DNA of 21,292 nucleotides from Spirosoma sp. (lineage in GTDB: Bacteria > Bacteroidota > Bacteroidia > Cytophagales > Spirosomataceae). A program made the translations under genes and the position numbers. The notes below the pieces were generated by a model that had not been told where the DNA came from, searched no databases, and was given only the letters and a program-made list of their open reading frames with translations. Positions 7,905 to 14,828 of the stretch are shown here, piece by piece. Positions within the stretch are counted from its first letter, which is position 1. Every line of letters starts with the position of its first letter. The DNA lies in assembly GCA_025351545.1 (NCBI GenBank), contig JANXVQ010000697.1, positions 1 through 21,292 of the forward strand. Direction: 5' to 3'.

Positions 7905-7974
7905 TTGTCATGCCGACGAGGGAAGCATCTTTATGATGTCGGTTTTGAGCGGTACACCGTTGCGAAAACCGACA
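7905..7974. repeat. Dispersed-repeat-like element with hairpin between gcvT and comB
   Basis: After the gcvT stop comes the phrase TGTCATGCCGACGAGGGAAG (7906-7925), which resembles a short intergenic repeat I recall from many Bacteroidota genomes; this is recollection, not a search. It runs into a hairpin: TGTCGGTTTT (7937-7946) pairs with AAAACCGACA (7965-7974), with an inner CGG/CCG pairing around TACA. The element ends 15 nt before the comB ATG. It may act as a gcvT terminator or be a REP-like insertion. Confidence 0.5.
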
Positions 7975-7989
7975 CCACATCCAATCAAA

Positions 7990-8700
7990 ATGAAACAAAT
8001 TGACGTTTGCTTAACGCCTGATTTACTCCACCTGCATGATGTTGAAAATACAATTGTGGTCGTGGCAGATGTATTTCGCGCAACTTCGTGCATGGTAACC
8101 GCCTTTGCTTATGGCGTGAACAGCATCATTCCCGTTGCTACCGTTGAAGAGTGCCGACTTTGGCAGGAGCGCGGCTACCTGGCCGCTGCCGAACGAAATG
8201 CCCAGAAAGTTGACGGATTTGAGTTAGATAATTCGCCGTTTACGTACATGGACGAGCGGATTCGGGGCGCCAATGTGGCTATGACCACAACCAACGGAAC
8301 GCTGGCCATCACCAAGTCGCGCTCGGCGGTGAAAGTACTGGTGGGTTCGTTCCTTAATTTAGATGCTATTGTACGCTATCTGAAAACAGATGGATACGAT
8401 GTTATGGTGCTATGCGCCGGTTGGAAAGGCCGCGTCAATCTGGAAGATACGCTCTTTGCCGGTGCCCTGGTAGACCGACTTAAAGACACGTATGCGATGG
8501 CCGAAGACAGTGCTATTATGGCGTGGCGGCTCTATTGCCAGGGTAAAGATAATTTGCCGAGCTACTTATCCAATTCTTCTCACATTGGGCGGCTTCAACG
8601 GCTGGGTATTCAGAAAGATATTACTTATTGCTTACAACATGATCTCTACGACGTTGTTCCGGTGCTGAGAGGAAATGCGCTGGTAAGTATGCAGGTGTAA
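7990..8700 (+). CDS. comB: 2-phosphosulfolactate phosphatase family protein (ComB)
   Basis: ComB removes phosphate from 2-phospho-3-sulfolactate to give sulfolactate, known as a step in coenzyme M synthesis in archaea. The 236-residue protein shows the family pattern: VVVADVFRATSCM (24-35), the AERNAQKVDGFELDNSP block (68-83, equivalent to GERxGxxxxGFxxxNSP), MTTTNGTLAI (98-107), then VLCAGWKGRVNLEDTLFAGAL and the C-terminal GIQKDITYCLQHDLYDVVPVL. ATG 7990 is chosen; an upstream in-frame ATG at 7933 would translate the hairpin element. No other sulfonate or coenzyme M gene is adjacent, so the substrate is inferred from the family only. A link to sulfonolipid metabolism of Cytophagales is speculation. 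Confidence 0.85.
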   Translation: MKQIDVCLTPDLLHLHDVENTIVVVADVFRATSCMVTAFAYGVNSIIPVATVEECRLWQERGYLAAAERNAQKVDGFELDNSPFTYMDERIRGANVAMTTTNGTLAITKSRSAVKVLVGSFLNLDAIVRYLKTDGYDVMVLCAGWKGRVNLEDTLFAGALVDRLKDTYAMAEDSAIMAWRLYCQGKDNLPSYLSNSSHIGRLQRLGIQKDITYCLQHDLYDVVPVLRGNALVSMQV

Positions 8701-8765
8701 GTTTTGAATTACAGACGTATTATCCCCAAACTATTTCAATAGAATTGACTCCATCAATATAAATT

Positions 8766-9254
8766 ATGGCAAGCGGGCTTTTTAATCGTAGAGATGTCAT
8801 AGCTTACTTTATTGTTGCCGCTATTGGTGCATCTTTACAACTAATCGCGGGCAGCTTACTGCAAGACTGGTTTCAGCTTAGTTACCAGGAGGCTTTATTT
8901 GTAGGGTATCTGGTTGCTTTTCTGGCAGGCTTTTTCTTAACCAAGCTATTTGCCTTTAATGCTAAAAACTCTGCCCAAACCAAACGCGAAGTAGTCAAGT
9001 TTACGCTTGTCTCCATTATATCCTGTTTCATTACGGTATATGGATCATCCCTCCTTTACGATTATTCAACCAGCAAGTTCGAGATGCTGACTTTTCTCAT
9101 CCCTTTCTCAGTGAAAGAAGTTAATCTTAATAAACTTGCATCGCAACTTGTAGGGATGGGCTTAAGCTTTATAAATAATTACACACTGCATAAAAGCTTT
9201 ACGTTTCGTAATACTGGATTTTATGAAAAGCTGAAAAACTTACTAAGTCTTTGA
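8766..9254 (+). CDS. GtrA-family small membrane protein
   Basis: The 162-residue product has about four predicted membrane helices (roughly residues 10-31, 42-63, 77-98 and 125-145). It shows the GtrA features FVGYLVAFLAGFFLTKLFAF after the second helix and a C-terminal INNYTLHKSFTFR. GtrA-type proteins help move polyprenyl-linked sugars across the inner membrane or support cell-wall polysaccharide assembly. No glycosyltransferase neighbour is present to indicate the substrate. The ATG lies 65 nt after comB with no terminator between them, so co-transcription with comB is possible. Confidence 0.8.
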   Translation: MASGLFNRRDVIAYFIVAAIGASLQLIAGSLLQDWFQLSYQEALFVGYLVAFLAGFFLTKLFAFNAKNSAQTKREVVKFTLVSIISCFITVYGSSLLYDYSTSKFEMLTFLIPFSVKEVNLNKLASQLVGMGLSFINNYTLHKSFTFRNTGFYEKLKNLLSL

Positions 9255-9333
9255 TATTGAATAAGTTGAGCTTGATGTATGCTTGGAAACTCCTTGAACG
9301 TCTTGACACACGTTAATAAACCTTGAACAAATG

Positions 9334-9368
9334 AAAAAGGGCCCGGAAGTTAATTCCGGGCCCTTTTT
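9334..9368. terminator. Bidirectional terminator between gtrA-type gene and acpP
   Basis: A perfect 15-bp stem (9334-9348 with 9354-9368) has a 5-nt loop GTTAA and a GC-rich core GGGCCCGG. A5 and T5 runs at the ends serve both strands. It sits between the convergent stops at 9254 (+) and 9375 (-). Confidence 0.92.
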
Positions 9369-9374
9369 ATACAA

Positions 9375-9605
9375 TTAAGCGATGGCTTGCTCCGCTTCTA
9401 AATAAGTCAGTACGTCCTGCAAAGTGGTTAGTTTGTCGTAATCCTGGTCGGGAATGCTAATCCCGAATTCTTTTTCAAGTTGCATAACCAGATCAACAGA
9501 ATCGAGACTGTCCATTCCCAAATCGCGCGAGAAATGGGTCTTATCCGCAATCGCTGATTCTGGTATGCCAAATTCTTTTAGAATCTCAATGACTCGCTTT
9601 TTCAT
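9375..9605 (-). CDS. acpP: Acyl carrier protein, stand-alone
   Basis: The 76-residue acidic helical protein carries the phosphopantetheine attachment motif LGMDSLDSVDLVM with Ser33. It continues LEKEFGISIPDQDYDKLTTLQDVLTYLEA, the expected helix II-III region. The prosthetic-group serine would carry growing acyl chains for a fatty-acid or specialised acyl synthase. ATG 9605 is chosen; an 11-residue in-frame extension (from 9638) is atypical for the family. Housekeeping acpP usually sits beside fabF, whereas here it is 3' of the efflux channel gene on the same strand with a 93-nt gap and no fab neighbour. It may therefore be a second, specialised carrier protein. Confidence 0.9.
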   Translation of the reverse strand: MKKRVIEILKEFGIPESAIADKTHFSRDLGMDSLDSVDLVMQLEKEFGISIPDQDYDKLTTLQDVLTYLEAEQAIA

Positions 9606-9698
9606 AGGTAGCTCTTTGTTTAGTTCAACCTGCAACACGCTTATAAAATCTGTTTTAAGATCAGTTTAGTATATATGTCGCGGCAATTTTAACACTAT

Positions 9699-11039
9699 TT
9701 AATTTCCGAGCAGGGTTTCTCCCAGTAGTCTTTTTAGGTCCAACTGGTTAAGCATCAGTTGATACTGGAAATTTAATCGACCGAGTTCGGCTTCTTCTAC
9801 CCCGGTTTCTGCACTCTGCAATTCAACATTCGTAATAACACCATTTCGCAGGCGGGCATTGGCAATCTGTAGCGCTTTCTGAGATTGTTCGACCTGTGTT
9901 TCAAGATTCGCCAGCCGCGTTAAGTTGCTGCGAATGTCGGCGTTAAGTTGAGCGATACTCTGGCGAACCTGAGCATTCGCATTCTCAACGGCGTATCGGC
10001 TGGCATTGAGCGTTAACTGTGCCGCCTGATTCTGCAATTGATACCGCTTACCCGCGTATATGGGTACGGCCAACGCGACGCCGGCCGCCACATTGAATTT
10101 GGGTGTGTTGATGTCGGGCAAATACCCGTTGCGGAAGCCCGTCGAACCGGAAAAACTTAGACTCGGACGTCCCGTTAAATTAGTCACCAGAATATCGGTT
10201 TCGGCCTGACGAACGCGGTCCTGTGCCAGTTGCACATCTTTATTGCTCAACAATGCTGATTGAGTGTCGCCCGCCAGATTATAAGGTTGGGTTACTACTC
10301 GCCCGCTCATCGCTTCCAGATTAAACTGGTTAAGCGCCCGGCTGATATCAGGATTTGGATTGCCTGTCAGATATGTTAGCACCGCCAGTTGCCGCTCTAA
10401 CTGATTTTGAATTTCTATCCGTCGACTCTGAGCTATTTTTACCCGCACCTGTTGTGAAAGAACATCATATTGGAGGGCGTCACCATTTTGTAAGCGTACC
10501 GCTAACAGGCGAACATTAGCACCAGCTGTGCGTATGACTGAATCCTGCACTGCCAGGCTCTTTTGCAAAAAGCCAACACCATAATAAGCAGCGGCTACCT
10601 GAAAGGCCAGCGTTTGTTGGGTAATTTCCAGATTCCGGCGCAACACCTGTACATTGTCGGTCGCTTGTTTTACCGATGCGTTGGTCCGGCCCCAGTCGTA
10701 AATAGTCTGACCGATACCAATATTGGCATTCAGGTTGTGATTTGGCGCGAACTGGAGGGTACGATCTACTCCGTTGATAGGTATAGTTGCCTTCACCACC
10801 GGATTTAGATATTGATATGTCGCATTGCCTGAGACAGTAGGCCGCATGGCTGTTCGGGCAATATCGACCCGTACTTCGCTGGCCTGAATTTGCTGTTGCT
10901 GCTGTTTCAGTACCGGATAGTTCGTGTTCGCCTGCTGAACCAACGCCCGTAAATCGTCGGGAAGTTGCGTCGGCTGGTTCTGGGCCTGCGCTGCGCCAAC
11001 CGTTAGCAATAAGGATATGGTAAGAAGTGTTGGTTGCAT
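9699..11039 (-). CDS. TolC-family outer membrane efflux protein
   Basis: The 446-residue outer membrane channel completes the tripartite pump encoded upstream. The signal peptide is MQPTLLTISLLLTVGAAQA, with cleavage before QNQP. The rest shows the TolC/OEP duplicated coiled-coil pattern: DLRALVQQANTNYPVLKQQQQQIQASEV, GIGQTIYDWGRTNASVKQATDNV, LAVPIYAGKRYQLQNQAAQLTLNASRYAV, and a final ELQSAETGVEEAELGRLNFQYQLMLNQLDLKRLLGE. ATG 11039 is preferred over the in-frame upstream Met (11168), which overlaps emrB and would bury the signal peptide behind 43 residues. It is the third gene of the minus-strand emrA-emrB-channel operon. Confidence 0.92.
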   Translation of the reverse strand: MQPTLLTISLLLTVGAAQAQNQPTQLPDDLRALVQQANTNYPVLKQQQQQIQASEVRVDIARTAMRPTVSGNATYQYLNPVVKATIPINGVDRTLQFAPNHNLNANIGIGQTIYDWGRTNASVKQATDNVQVLRRNLEITQQTLAFQVAAAYYGVGFLQKSLAVQDSVIRTAGANVRLLAVRLQNGDALQYDVLSQQVRVKIAQSRRIEIQNQLERQLAVLTYLTGNPNPDISRALNQFNLEAMSGRVVTQPYNLAGDTQSALLSNKDVQLAQDRVRQAETDILVTNLTGRPSLSFSGSTGFRNGYLPDINTPKFNVAAGVALAVPIYAGKRYQLQNQAAQLTLNASRYAVENANAQVRQSIAQLNADIRSNLTRLANLETQVEQSQKALQIANARLRNGVITNVELQSAETGVEEAELGRLNFQYQLMLNQLDLKRLLGETLLGN

Positions 11040-11065
11040 GATTTTTTCAGTGAGAGATTTCAGTA

Positions 11066-11119
11066 GGCAGTTTATCCTATCCTTTATCAGTATGTATTGA
11101 TGAAGGTATAGCGACTGCC
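11066..11119 (-). repeat. Imperfect stem-loop between emrB and the channel gene
   Basis: Outer arms GGCAGT (11066-11071) and ACTGCC (11114-11119) enclose inner pairing of TATCCTTTATCA-like and TGATGAAGGTATA-like arms. It falls in the 88-nt gap. The stem is interrupted and has no U tract, so it may adjust mRNA stability or be incidental. Confidence 0.35.
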
Positions 11120-11127
11120 AATTGGCA

Positions 11128-12741
11128 TCAGTGGGATGCATCGGCGACGGCTTTCGCTGTTGCGGCATCCATTTTTTTGCTTTTAAGTAAGAAGATCAGC
11201 GGGAATGAGAAAACGAAAAATAAGCCCGCCAGCTTAAACGTGTCCAGGTACGAAAGCATGAGCGCCTGCCTCGAAATAATCAGGTCCATATTTTTGTAGG
11301 CTCCCGTCACGGCATCGAAGGCATTTATACCCTTGGCGGCCAATGCCTGTGTCATTGCATTAAGCCGTTCGGTAGTAAGCATATCACCCGGTTGCAGATT
11401 TGATACCAGGTCACCCCGATGAACAGCCATGCGCTGTGTAACGTAGGTATTTGTGATAGCAACCCCGAAAGCGCCACCCACCTGCCGCATCATATTCACG
11501 ATAGCAATACCGGTAGGCAATTGCTGGGGGGTGAGTGTTGAAACCGACTGGTTAATGAGTGGCACGTTAACGAATGCCAGTCCAATGCCTCTGATCATCA
11601 GCGCGTAGATAAAGAAGTTGTCCGACGTCTGCATAGTGTAGGTGGACATTATGAAGCAGAACGAAGCAAAGGCAACATAACCCACAATAACGTTCAATCT
11701 CGGTGACACTCCTTTAGCCAGCAACCGGCCCACCAATGCGAACATTGGGAGTGTAAGCAAACCGCCCGGAATGAGTAGTTTGCCGGTTTGTGTAGCCGTC
11801 AGACCAACAATACGCTGGGCAAACAAAGGATACAGTAAGACCGATGTGAACAAGCCATAGCCGACTATTACCATCAAAAGTGATCCGACGCTAAGATTTC
11901 GATTTTTCAGCGTACGGAGATCGACTACGGGCTCTTTCGTACCCCGTAACTCCCACCAGATAAAAGCCGGAATGGCAATAGCAGCGGCAGCCGCCAGCCA
12001 CTGAATAATGCGGTCATCGAACCAGTCATCGGCTTCACCCCGTTCCAGTACATACTGCAAACTGCCAATGCCAACCGCCAGTAGAAGAATGCCCAACTGA
12101 TCAATCTTAATGGCACCTCGGTTAATATTCAGCTCATCAGATTTCTTGTCGATATAGGCCGAACTCAGCATAACGGCGGCAATACCAATCGGGATGTTGA
12201 TGTAAAACATCCAGCTCCAGTGGTAATTATCAATGATATAACCGCCGAGCGTTGGTCCGAGCGTTGGTCCAAGCACAATACCCATCCCGAACAAGGCAGA
12301 TGCAACAGGCCGTTGCGACGGCGGAAACGCATCGTACATCAGCCCCTGCGAGGTCGATAGTAAGGCACCACCACCAATGCCCTGTAGAAACCGGAAACCA
12401 ACCAGCACCCATAAATTATCGGCGAAACCACAGCCGTAAGAGGCTATCGTAAAGAGAATGATAGACCCGATATAGTAATTTTTTCGACCAAAGTACCGTT
12501 GCAAAAAGCCCGTCATTGGTATAACGATGACATTGGCAATGGCGTAGGCCGTTACTACCCACGATACATCTTCAACCGTAACGCCGAGATTTCCGGCAAT
12601 GTCGGTAAGGCCAACATTTACAATGGATGTATCAATTAATTCAATAATGGCTGCCGAGATAGCTGTAACGACGACAATCCACTTTTTAAAGCCCGTTGGT
12701 AAAGCCAATTGCGCAGGCTGAGCCAATGTTTGAGTTGCCAT
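11128..12741 (-). CDS. emrB: EmrB/QacA-type MFS multidrug transporter (DHA2, 14 TM)
   Basis: The 537-residue inner membrane proton-driven drug exporter has the length and repeated hydrophobic segments of the 14-helix DHA2 family. Motif D1 is ELIDTSIVNVGL (34-45, with Asp37). Motif A is the GFLQRYFGRKNYY loop (78-90). Motif C, the antiporter motif, is GMGIVLGPTLGPTLGGYI (152-169). The C-terminus is cytoplasmic (LKSKKMDAATAKAV). It couples through the EmrA-type adaptor to the TolC-like channel, both encoded in the same operon. Substrates are likely hydrophobic toxicants or antibiotics; specificity is not readable from sequence. Confidence 0.93.
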   Translation of the reverse strand: MATQTLAQPAQLALPTGFKKWIVVVTAISAAIIELIDTSIVNVGLTDIAGNLGVTVEDVSWVVTAYAIANVIVIPMTGFLQRYFGRKNYYIGSIILFTIASYGCGFADNLWVLVGFRFLQGIGGGALLSTSQGLMYDAFPPSQRPVASALFGMGIVLGPTLGPTLGGYIIDNYHWSWMFYINIPIGIAAVMLSSAYIDKKSDELNINRGAIKIDQLGILLLAVGIGSLQYVLERGEADDWFDDRIIQWLAAAAAIAIPAFIWWELRGTKEPVVDLRTLKNRNLSVGSLLMVIVGYGLFTSVLLYPLFAQRIVGLTATQTGKLLIPGGLLTLPMFALVGRLLAKGVSPRLNVIVGYVAFASFCFIMSTYTMQTSDNFFIYALMIRGIGLAFVNVPLINQSVSTLTPQQLPTGIAIVNMMRQVGGAFGVAITNTYVTQRMAVHRGDLVSNLQPGDMLTTERLNAMTQALAAKGINAFDAVTGAYKNMDLIISRQALMLSYLDTFKLAGLFFVFSFPLIFLLKSKKMDAATAKAVADASH

Positions 12742-12746
12742 ATAGT

Positions 12747-12830
12747 TAATGAATAATGTACAATCAAAGCTGTATACCAGTTAATGGACCACTGAAAAAC
12801 AGGCCATTATACAGGTTACATTATTCATTA
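12747..12830 (-). repeat. 84-bp intergenic inverted repeat between emrA and emrB
   Basis: Terminal arms TAATGAATAATGTA (12747-12760) and TACATTATTCATTA (12817-12830) are perfectly complementary over 14 bp. Inner arms CTGTATA (12770-12776) and TATACAG (12808-12814) add 7 bp, and a third CTG/CAG pairing surrounds AAAAA. The right arm includes the emrA stop codon. The whole gap between the two genes is therefore a nested hairpin, either an mRNA processing or attenuation structure, or a MITE-like insertion. Confidence 0.6.
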
Positions 12831-13940
12831 CTTTGCTACTCGTACTTCTGCATCCACGCTCAGCCCCGCCCGTAGTTGGTTCTTGTACTTTTCCGGATTC
12901 AGAATTTCAATCTTGACAGGTACACGCTGCGTAATTTTTACGAAGTTACCCGACGCATTGTCTGCGGGTAGAAGGGCAAACCGGGCACCGGTAGCGTCGG
13001 ATAGTGAAGCAACACGACCTTTAATGTCGAGGTCAGGATAGGCATCCAATTTGATATCAACAGCCTGACCGAGTTGCATTTTTTTCAGTTGAGTCTCTTT
13101 GAAATTAGCAACAACCCAAAACGTCGAATCGGCGACAATCGTGAACAGATTCTGGCCGGGCTGTACATACTGGCCGACAACCACGTTTTTGCGGCCGATT
13201 TTACCCGCAACCGGGGCAGCCAGGCGGGCATAACTCACGCGCAGTTTCGCGTTGTCGATGGCTGCCTGTTTTACGTTTAATACCGCCTGAATTTTCTGAA
13301 TGTTCGCTTGTGCTTTGGCAATACCGGCCTGTGCAACGCCCTCCGAGGTTTTGGCAAGCGTAATTTGCTCCACATTCGCATTGTACTGGCCAGCCTGTAT
13401 ATCCACATTGCTTTGTGAATCGTCCAGTTGTTTTTTAGTCAGCGACTGCTCTTTGTAGAGATTCTGGTCACGTTGCAAATCCTGCTGGGCTTTATTTCGC
13501 CGGATGGCCTGCACCTGAGCGTTTGACTGGGCAACGCGGGCATTCTGCACTACATTGCGGGCCGTGGCCTGGGCCGTTTGTAAATCGGCACGCGCCGTTG
13601 CGAGGTCAGCTAACGATTGTTGATAGTCGGCTTTCACCTGCGTCAGTGCCACATCATATTCTTCAGGATCAATTGTTACGAGTGACTGGCCTTGTTTTAC
13701 GAGGGCGTAATCGTCAACATTAACCGATTTCACATAGCCAGCTACACGCGCTAGTACGGGGGCAGAGTTGCCTTCGATTTGAGCGTTATCAGTTGTTTCA
13801 TATTGCTGGCTGTGTACAAAAGCTTTATAGCCGAAGTAGCCACCAACTAATACGATGAGGGCAATAATTATGCGGGGTAAATACGCTTTGATTCCGCTTT
13901 TCTCTTCTGTGGTCGACATTTCTTCTGTTAAGGTTGCCAT
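12828..13940 (-). CDS. emrA: HlyD/EmrA-family membrane fusion protein
   Basis: The 370-residue periplasmic adaptor links the MFS pump to the outer membrane channel. It has a short cytoplasmic N-terminus, one membrane helix (IIIALIVLVGGYFGYKAFV, about 25-43), then the EmrA/HlyD signature TTDNAQIEGNSAPVLARVAGYV (50-71). The biotinyl-lipoyl-like half domain is interrupted by a long Gln/Ala-rich coiled coil (about 100-225). It resumes at KLRVSYARLAAPVAGKIG, followed by a beta-barrel region ending LRAGLSVDAEVRVAK. It is the first gene of the minus-strand operon, with its promoter and operators in the interval shared with marR. Confidence 0.93.
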   Translation of the reverse strand: MATLTEEMSTTEEKSGIKAYLPRIIIALIVLVGGYFGYKAFVHSQQYETTDNAQIEGNSAPVLARVAGYVKSVNVDDYALVKQGQSLVTIDPEEYDVALTQVKADYQQSLADLATARADLQTAQATARNVVQNARVAQSNAQVQAIRRNKAQQDLQRDQNLYKEQSLTKKQLDDSQSNVDIQAGQYNANVEQITLAKTSEGVAQAGIAKAQANIQKIQAVLNVKQAAIDNAKLRVSYARLAAPVAGKIGRKNVVVGQYVQPGQNLFTIVADSTFWVVANFKETQLKKMQLGQAVDIKLDAYPDLDIKGRVASLSDATGARFALLPADNASGNFVKITQRVPVKIEILNPEKYKNQLRAGLSVDAEVRVAK

Positions 13941-13962
13941 ATTTTCAGTGAATTTTCAGACG

Positions 13963-13979
13963 TAGCCTACTGTAGGCTA
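13963..13979 (-). promoter_or_regulatory. 17-bp perfect palindrome in the emrA leader
   Basis: TAGCCTACTGTAGGCTA has 8-bp arms around a single central T. It lies 23 nt upstream of the emrA ATG, downstream of the predicted transcription start. Its sequence differs from the TTGACT operators, so a second regulator or an mRNA structure is possible. Confidence 0.55.
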
Positions 13980-13994
13980 AAGAACTAAATTTAT

Positions 13995-14011
13995 AGTCAA
14001 CTTGTTTGACT
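13995..14011. promoter_or_regulatory. Operator O1, AGTCAA-N5-TTGACT
   Basis: AGTCAA (13995-14000) and TTGACT (14006-14011) flank CTTGT. The symmetry extends two further bases on each side (13993-14013). The size and near-palindromic form fit a MarR-family dimer site. It lies at or just downstream of the predicted emrA start, where a bound protein would block transcription. Confidence 0.65.
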
Positions 14012-14020
14012 ATTAGTCTG

Positions 14021-14052
14021 CAAAAGTAAACCAGGTTGACTACAAAGTCAAA
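14021..14052 (-). promoter_or_regulatory. Promoter of the emrA-emrB-channel operon
   Basis: Read on the minus strand, TTTG (14052-14049), a 20-bp spacer and TACTTTTG (14028-14021) match the Bacteroidota TTTG/TAnnTTTG consensus. The -33 element lies inside operator O2. Transcription would start near 14014, giving a leader of about 74 nt. Confidence 0.65.
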
Positions 14053-14069
14053 TAGGTTGACTATATTTG
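14036..14069 (+). promoter_or_regulatory. Promoter of marR
   Basis: A perfect -7 word TATATTTG lies at 14062-14069. A TTG at 14036-14038 is 23 bp upstream, at the long end of the accepted spacing. Operator O2 fills the space between the two elements and touches the -7 word, which suggests autorepression. Confidence 0.55.
14046..14062. promoter_or_regulatory. Operator O2, AGTCAA-N5-TTGACT
   Basis: AGTCAA (14046-14051) and TTGACT (14057-14062) flank ATAGG, with the same half-sites and spacing as O1, 51 bp centre to centre. An extra half-site TTGACT (14036-14041) pairs with the left half at a 4-nt spacing. O2 covers the emrA -33 element and the spacer of the marR promoter. Confidence 0.65.
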
Positions 14070-14116
14070 TACAATATTTTGTCGTGAATTGTTTCAGTAT
14101 TTTATAATTTGCCTTC

Positions 14117-14614
14117 ATGTTCGTGGAAACAGATAAAATTTCCTTTGATTTTGACCAATTTCGGACTGGCCGGGAGCGATCTATGGGTCGTTTATTCTGG
14201 CGTCTTAAACGATATACTGGCAACTTCATTGAGCCGCGTTTACACGCACTGGGCTATACTGATTTCAAAATGAGTTATTTGATGTTCTTGTCAAACATCG
14301 AAGAGAACGGCATTACAAACAACGAACTGGCAAAACGTGCCTGCGTGACAAAGCAGATGATGAGTAAAATTGTTGGGTTGCTGGAGAATGAGGGCTACGT
14401 GTACACGCAAAAAAATCCGACCGATTCGCGCTCTAGCATCATTTTTCTTAACGATCGGGGTAAAGAACTTTTCGTAACGATTAAGGTATGCATGCAGGAA
14501 GTTCGCGATAAATTTGACCAGATTGTTGGTCCTGAGCGAATGGAGGAGGTTATCGATACGATGGTCGCTCTAATTTCTACACTGGAAAGTGAGGATGAGC
14601 CGTTGGCGAAGTAG
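14117..14614 (+). CDS. MarR-family transcriptional regulator
   Basis: The 165-residue DNA-binding dimer is transcribed divergently from the efflux operon and is very probably its repressor. The N-terminal dimerisation helices (RSMGRLFWRLKRYTGNFIEPRLHALGYT) are followed by a winged helix: ITNNELAKRACVTKQMMSKIVGLLENEGYV (66-95, recognition helix about 77-90) and a wing with the conserved D103-SR of NPTDSRSSIIFLNDRGKEL. The C-terminal helix (KFDQIVGPERMEEVIDTMVALISTLE) completes the dimer interface. No metal- or redox-sensing cysteine cluster is obvious (C76 and C124 are the only cysteines), so a small-molecule ligand is likely. ATG 14117 follows its predicted promoter by about 40 nt. Confidence 0.92.
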   Translation: MFVETDKISFDFDQFRTGRERSMGRLFWRLKRYTGNFIEPRLHALGYTDFKMSYLMFLSNIEENGITNNELAKRACVTKQMMSKIVGLLENEGYVYTQKNPTDSRSSIIFLNDRGKELFVTIKVCMQEVRDKFDQIVGPERMEEVIDTMVALISTLESEDEPLAK

Positions 14615-14828
14615 AAAAATGTGCTATACCCTGCGTCTGTTGGGTCGATTATTCTGAAGCGTCTTTGTCCAACCCATCAACACAAACGGCGGCTCACGAG
14701 AGTTTTGTCATCACCAGCCATTAGGTCCGGTGCGTGGATGCCAGTTGGTGGCATTAAACGTCGATTTCGGCCGGGAATTGGCCTGAAAGAATTTATGAAC
14801 GTAAAACTAGTTTGGGTAAAGTATAAGT
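14615..14828. other. Convergent intergenic gap, no gene recognised
   Basis: This 214-nt gap lies between the marR and dedA stops. It contains a small hairpin ATGCCA/TGGCAT (14738-14754) and a GGCC/GGCC pairing nearby, but no strong terminator. A 72-codon open frame on the plus strand crosses the gap and enters the 3' end of the DedA gene; its product is not recognisable and I do not annotate it. Confidence 0.4.

Noticed and set aside
7933..7989. Upstream ATG extension of ComB
   Set aside because: It reads through the hairpin element and adds residues absent from the family.
13993..14062. CRISPR-like or phage attachment repeats suggested by the repeated TTGACT words
   Set aside because: The repeats are short, palindromic and placed on promoters; operator sites explain them fully.
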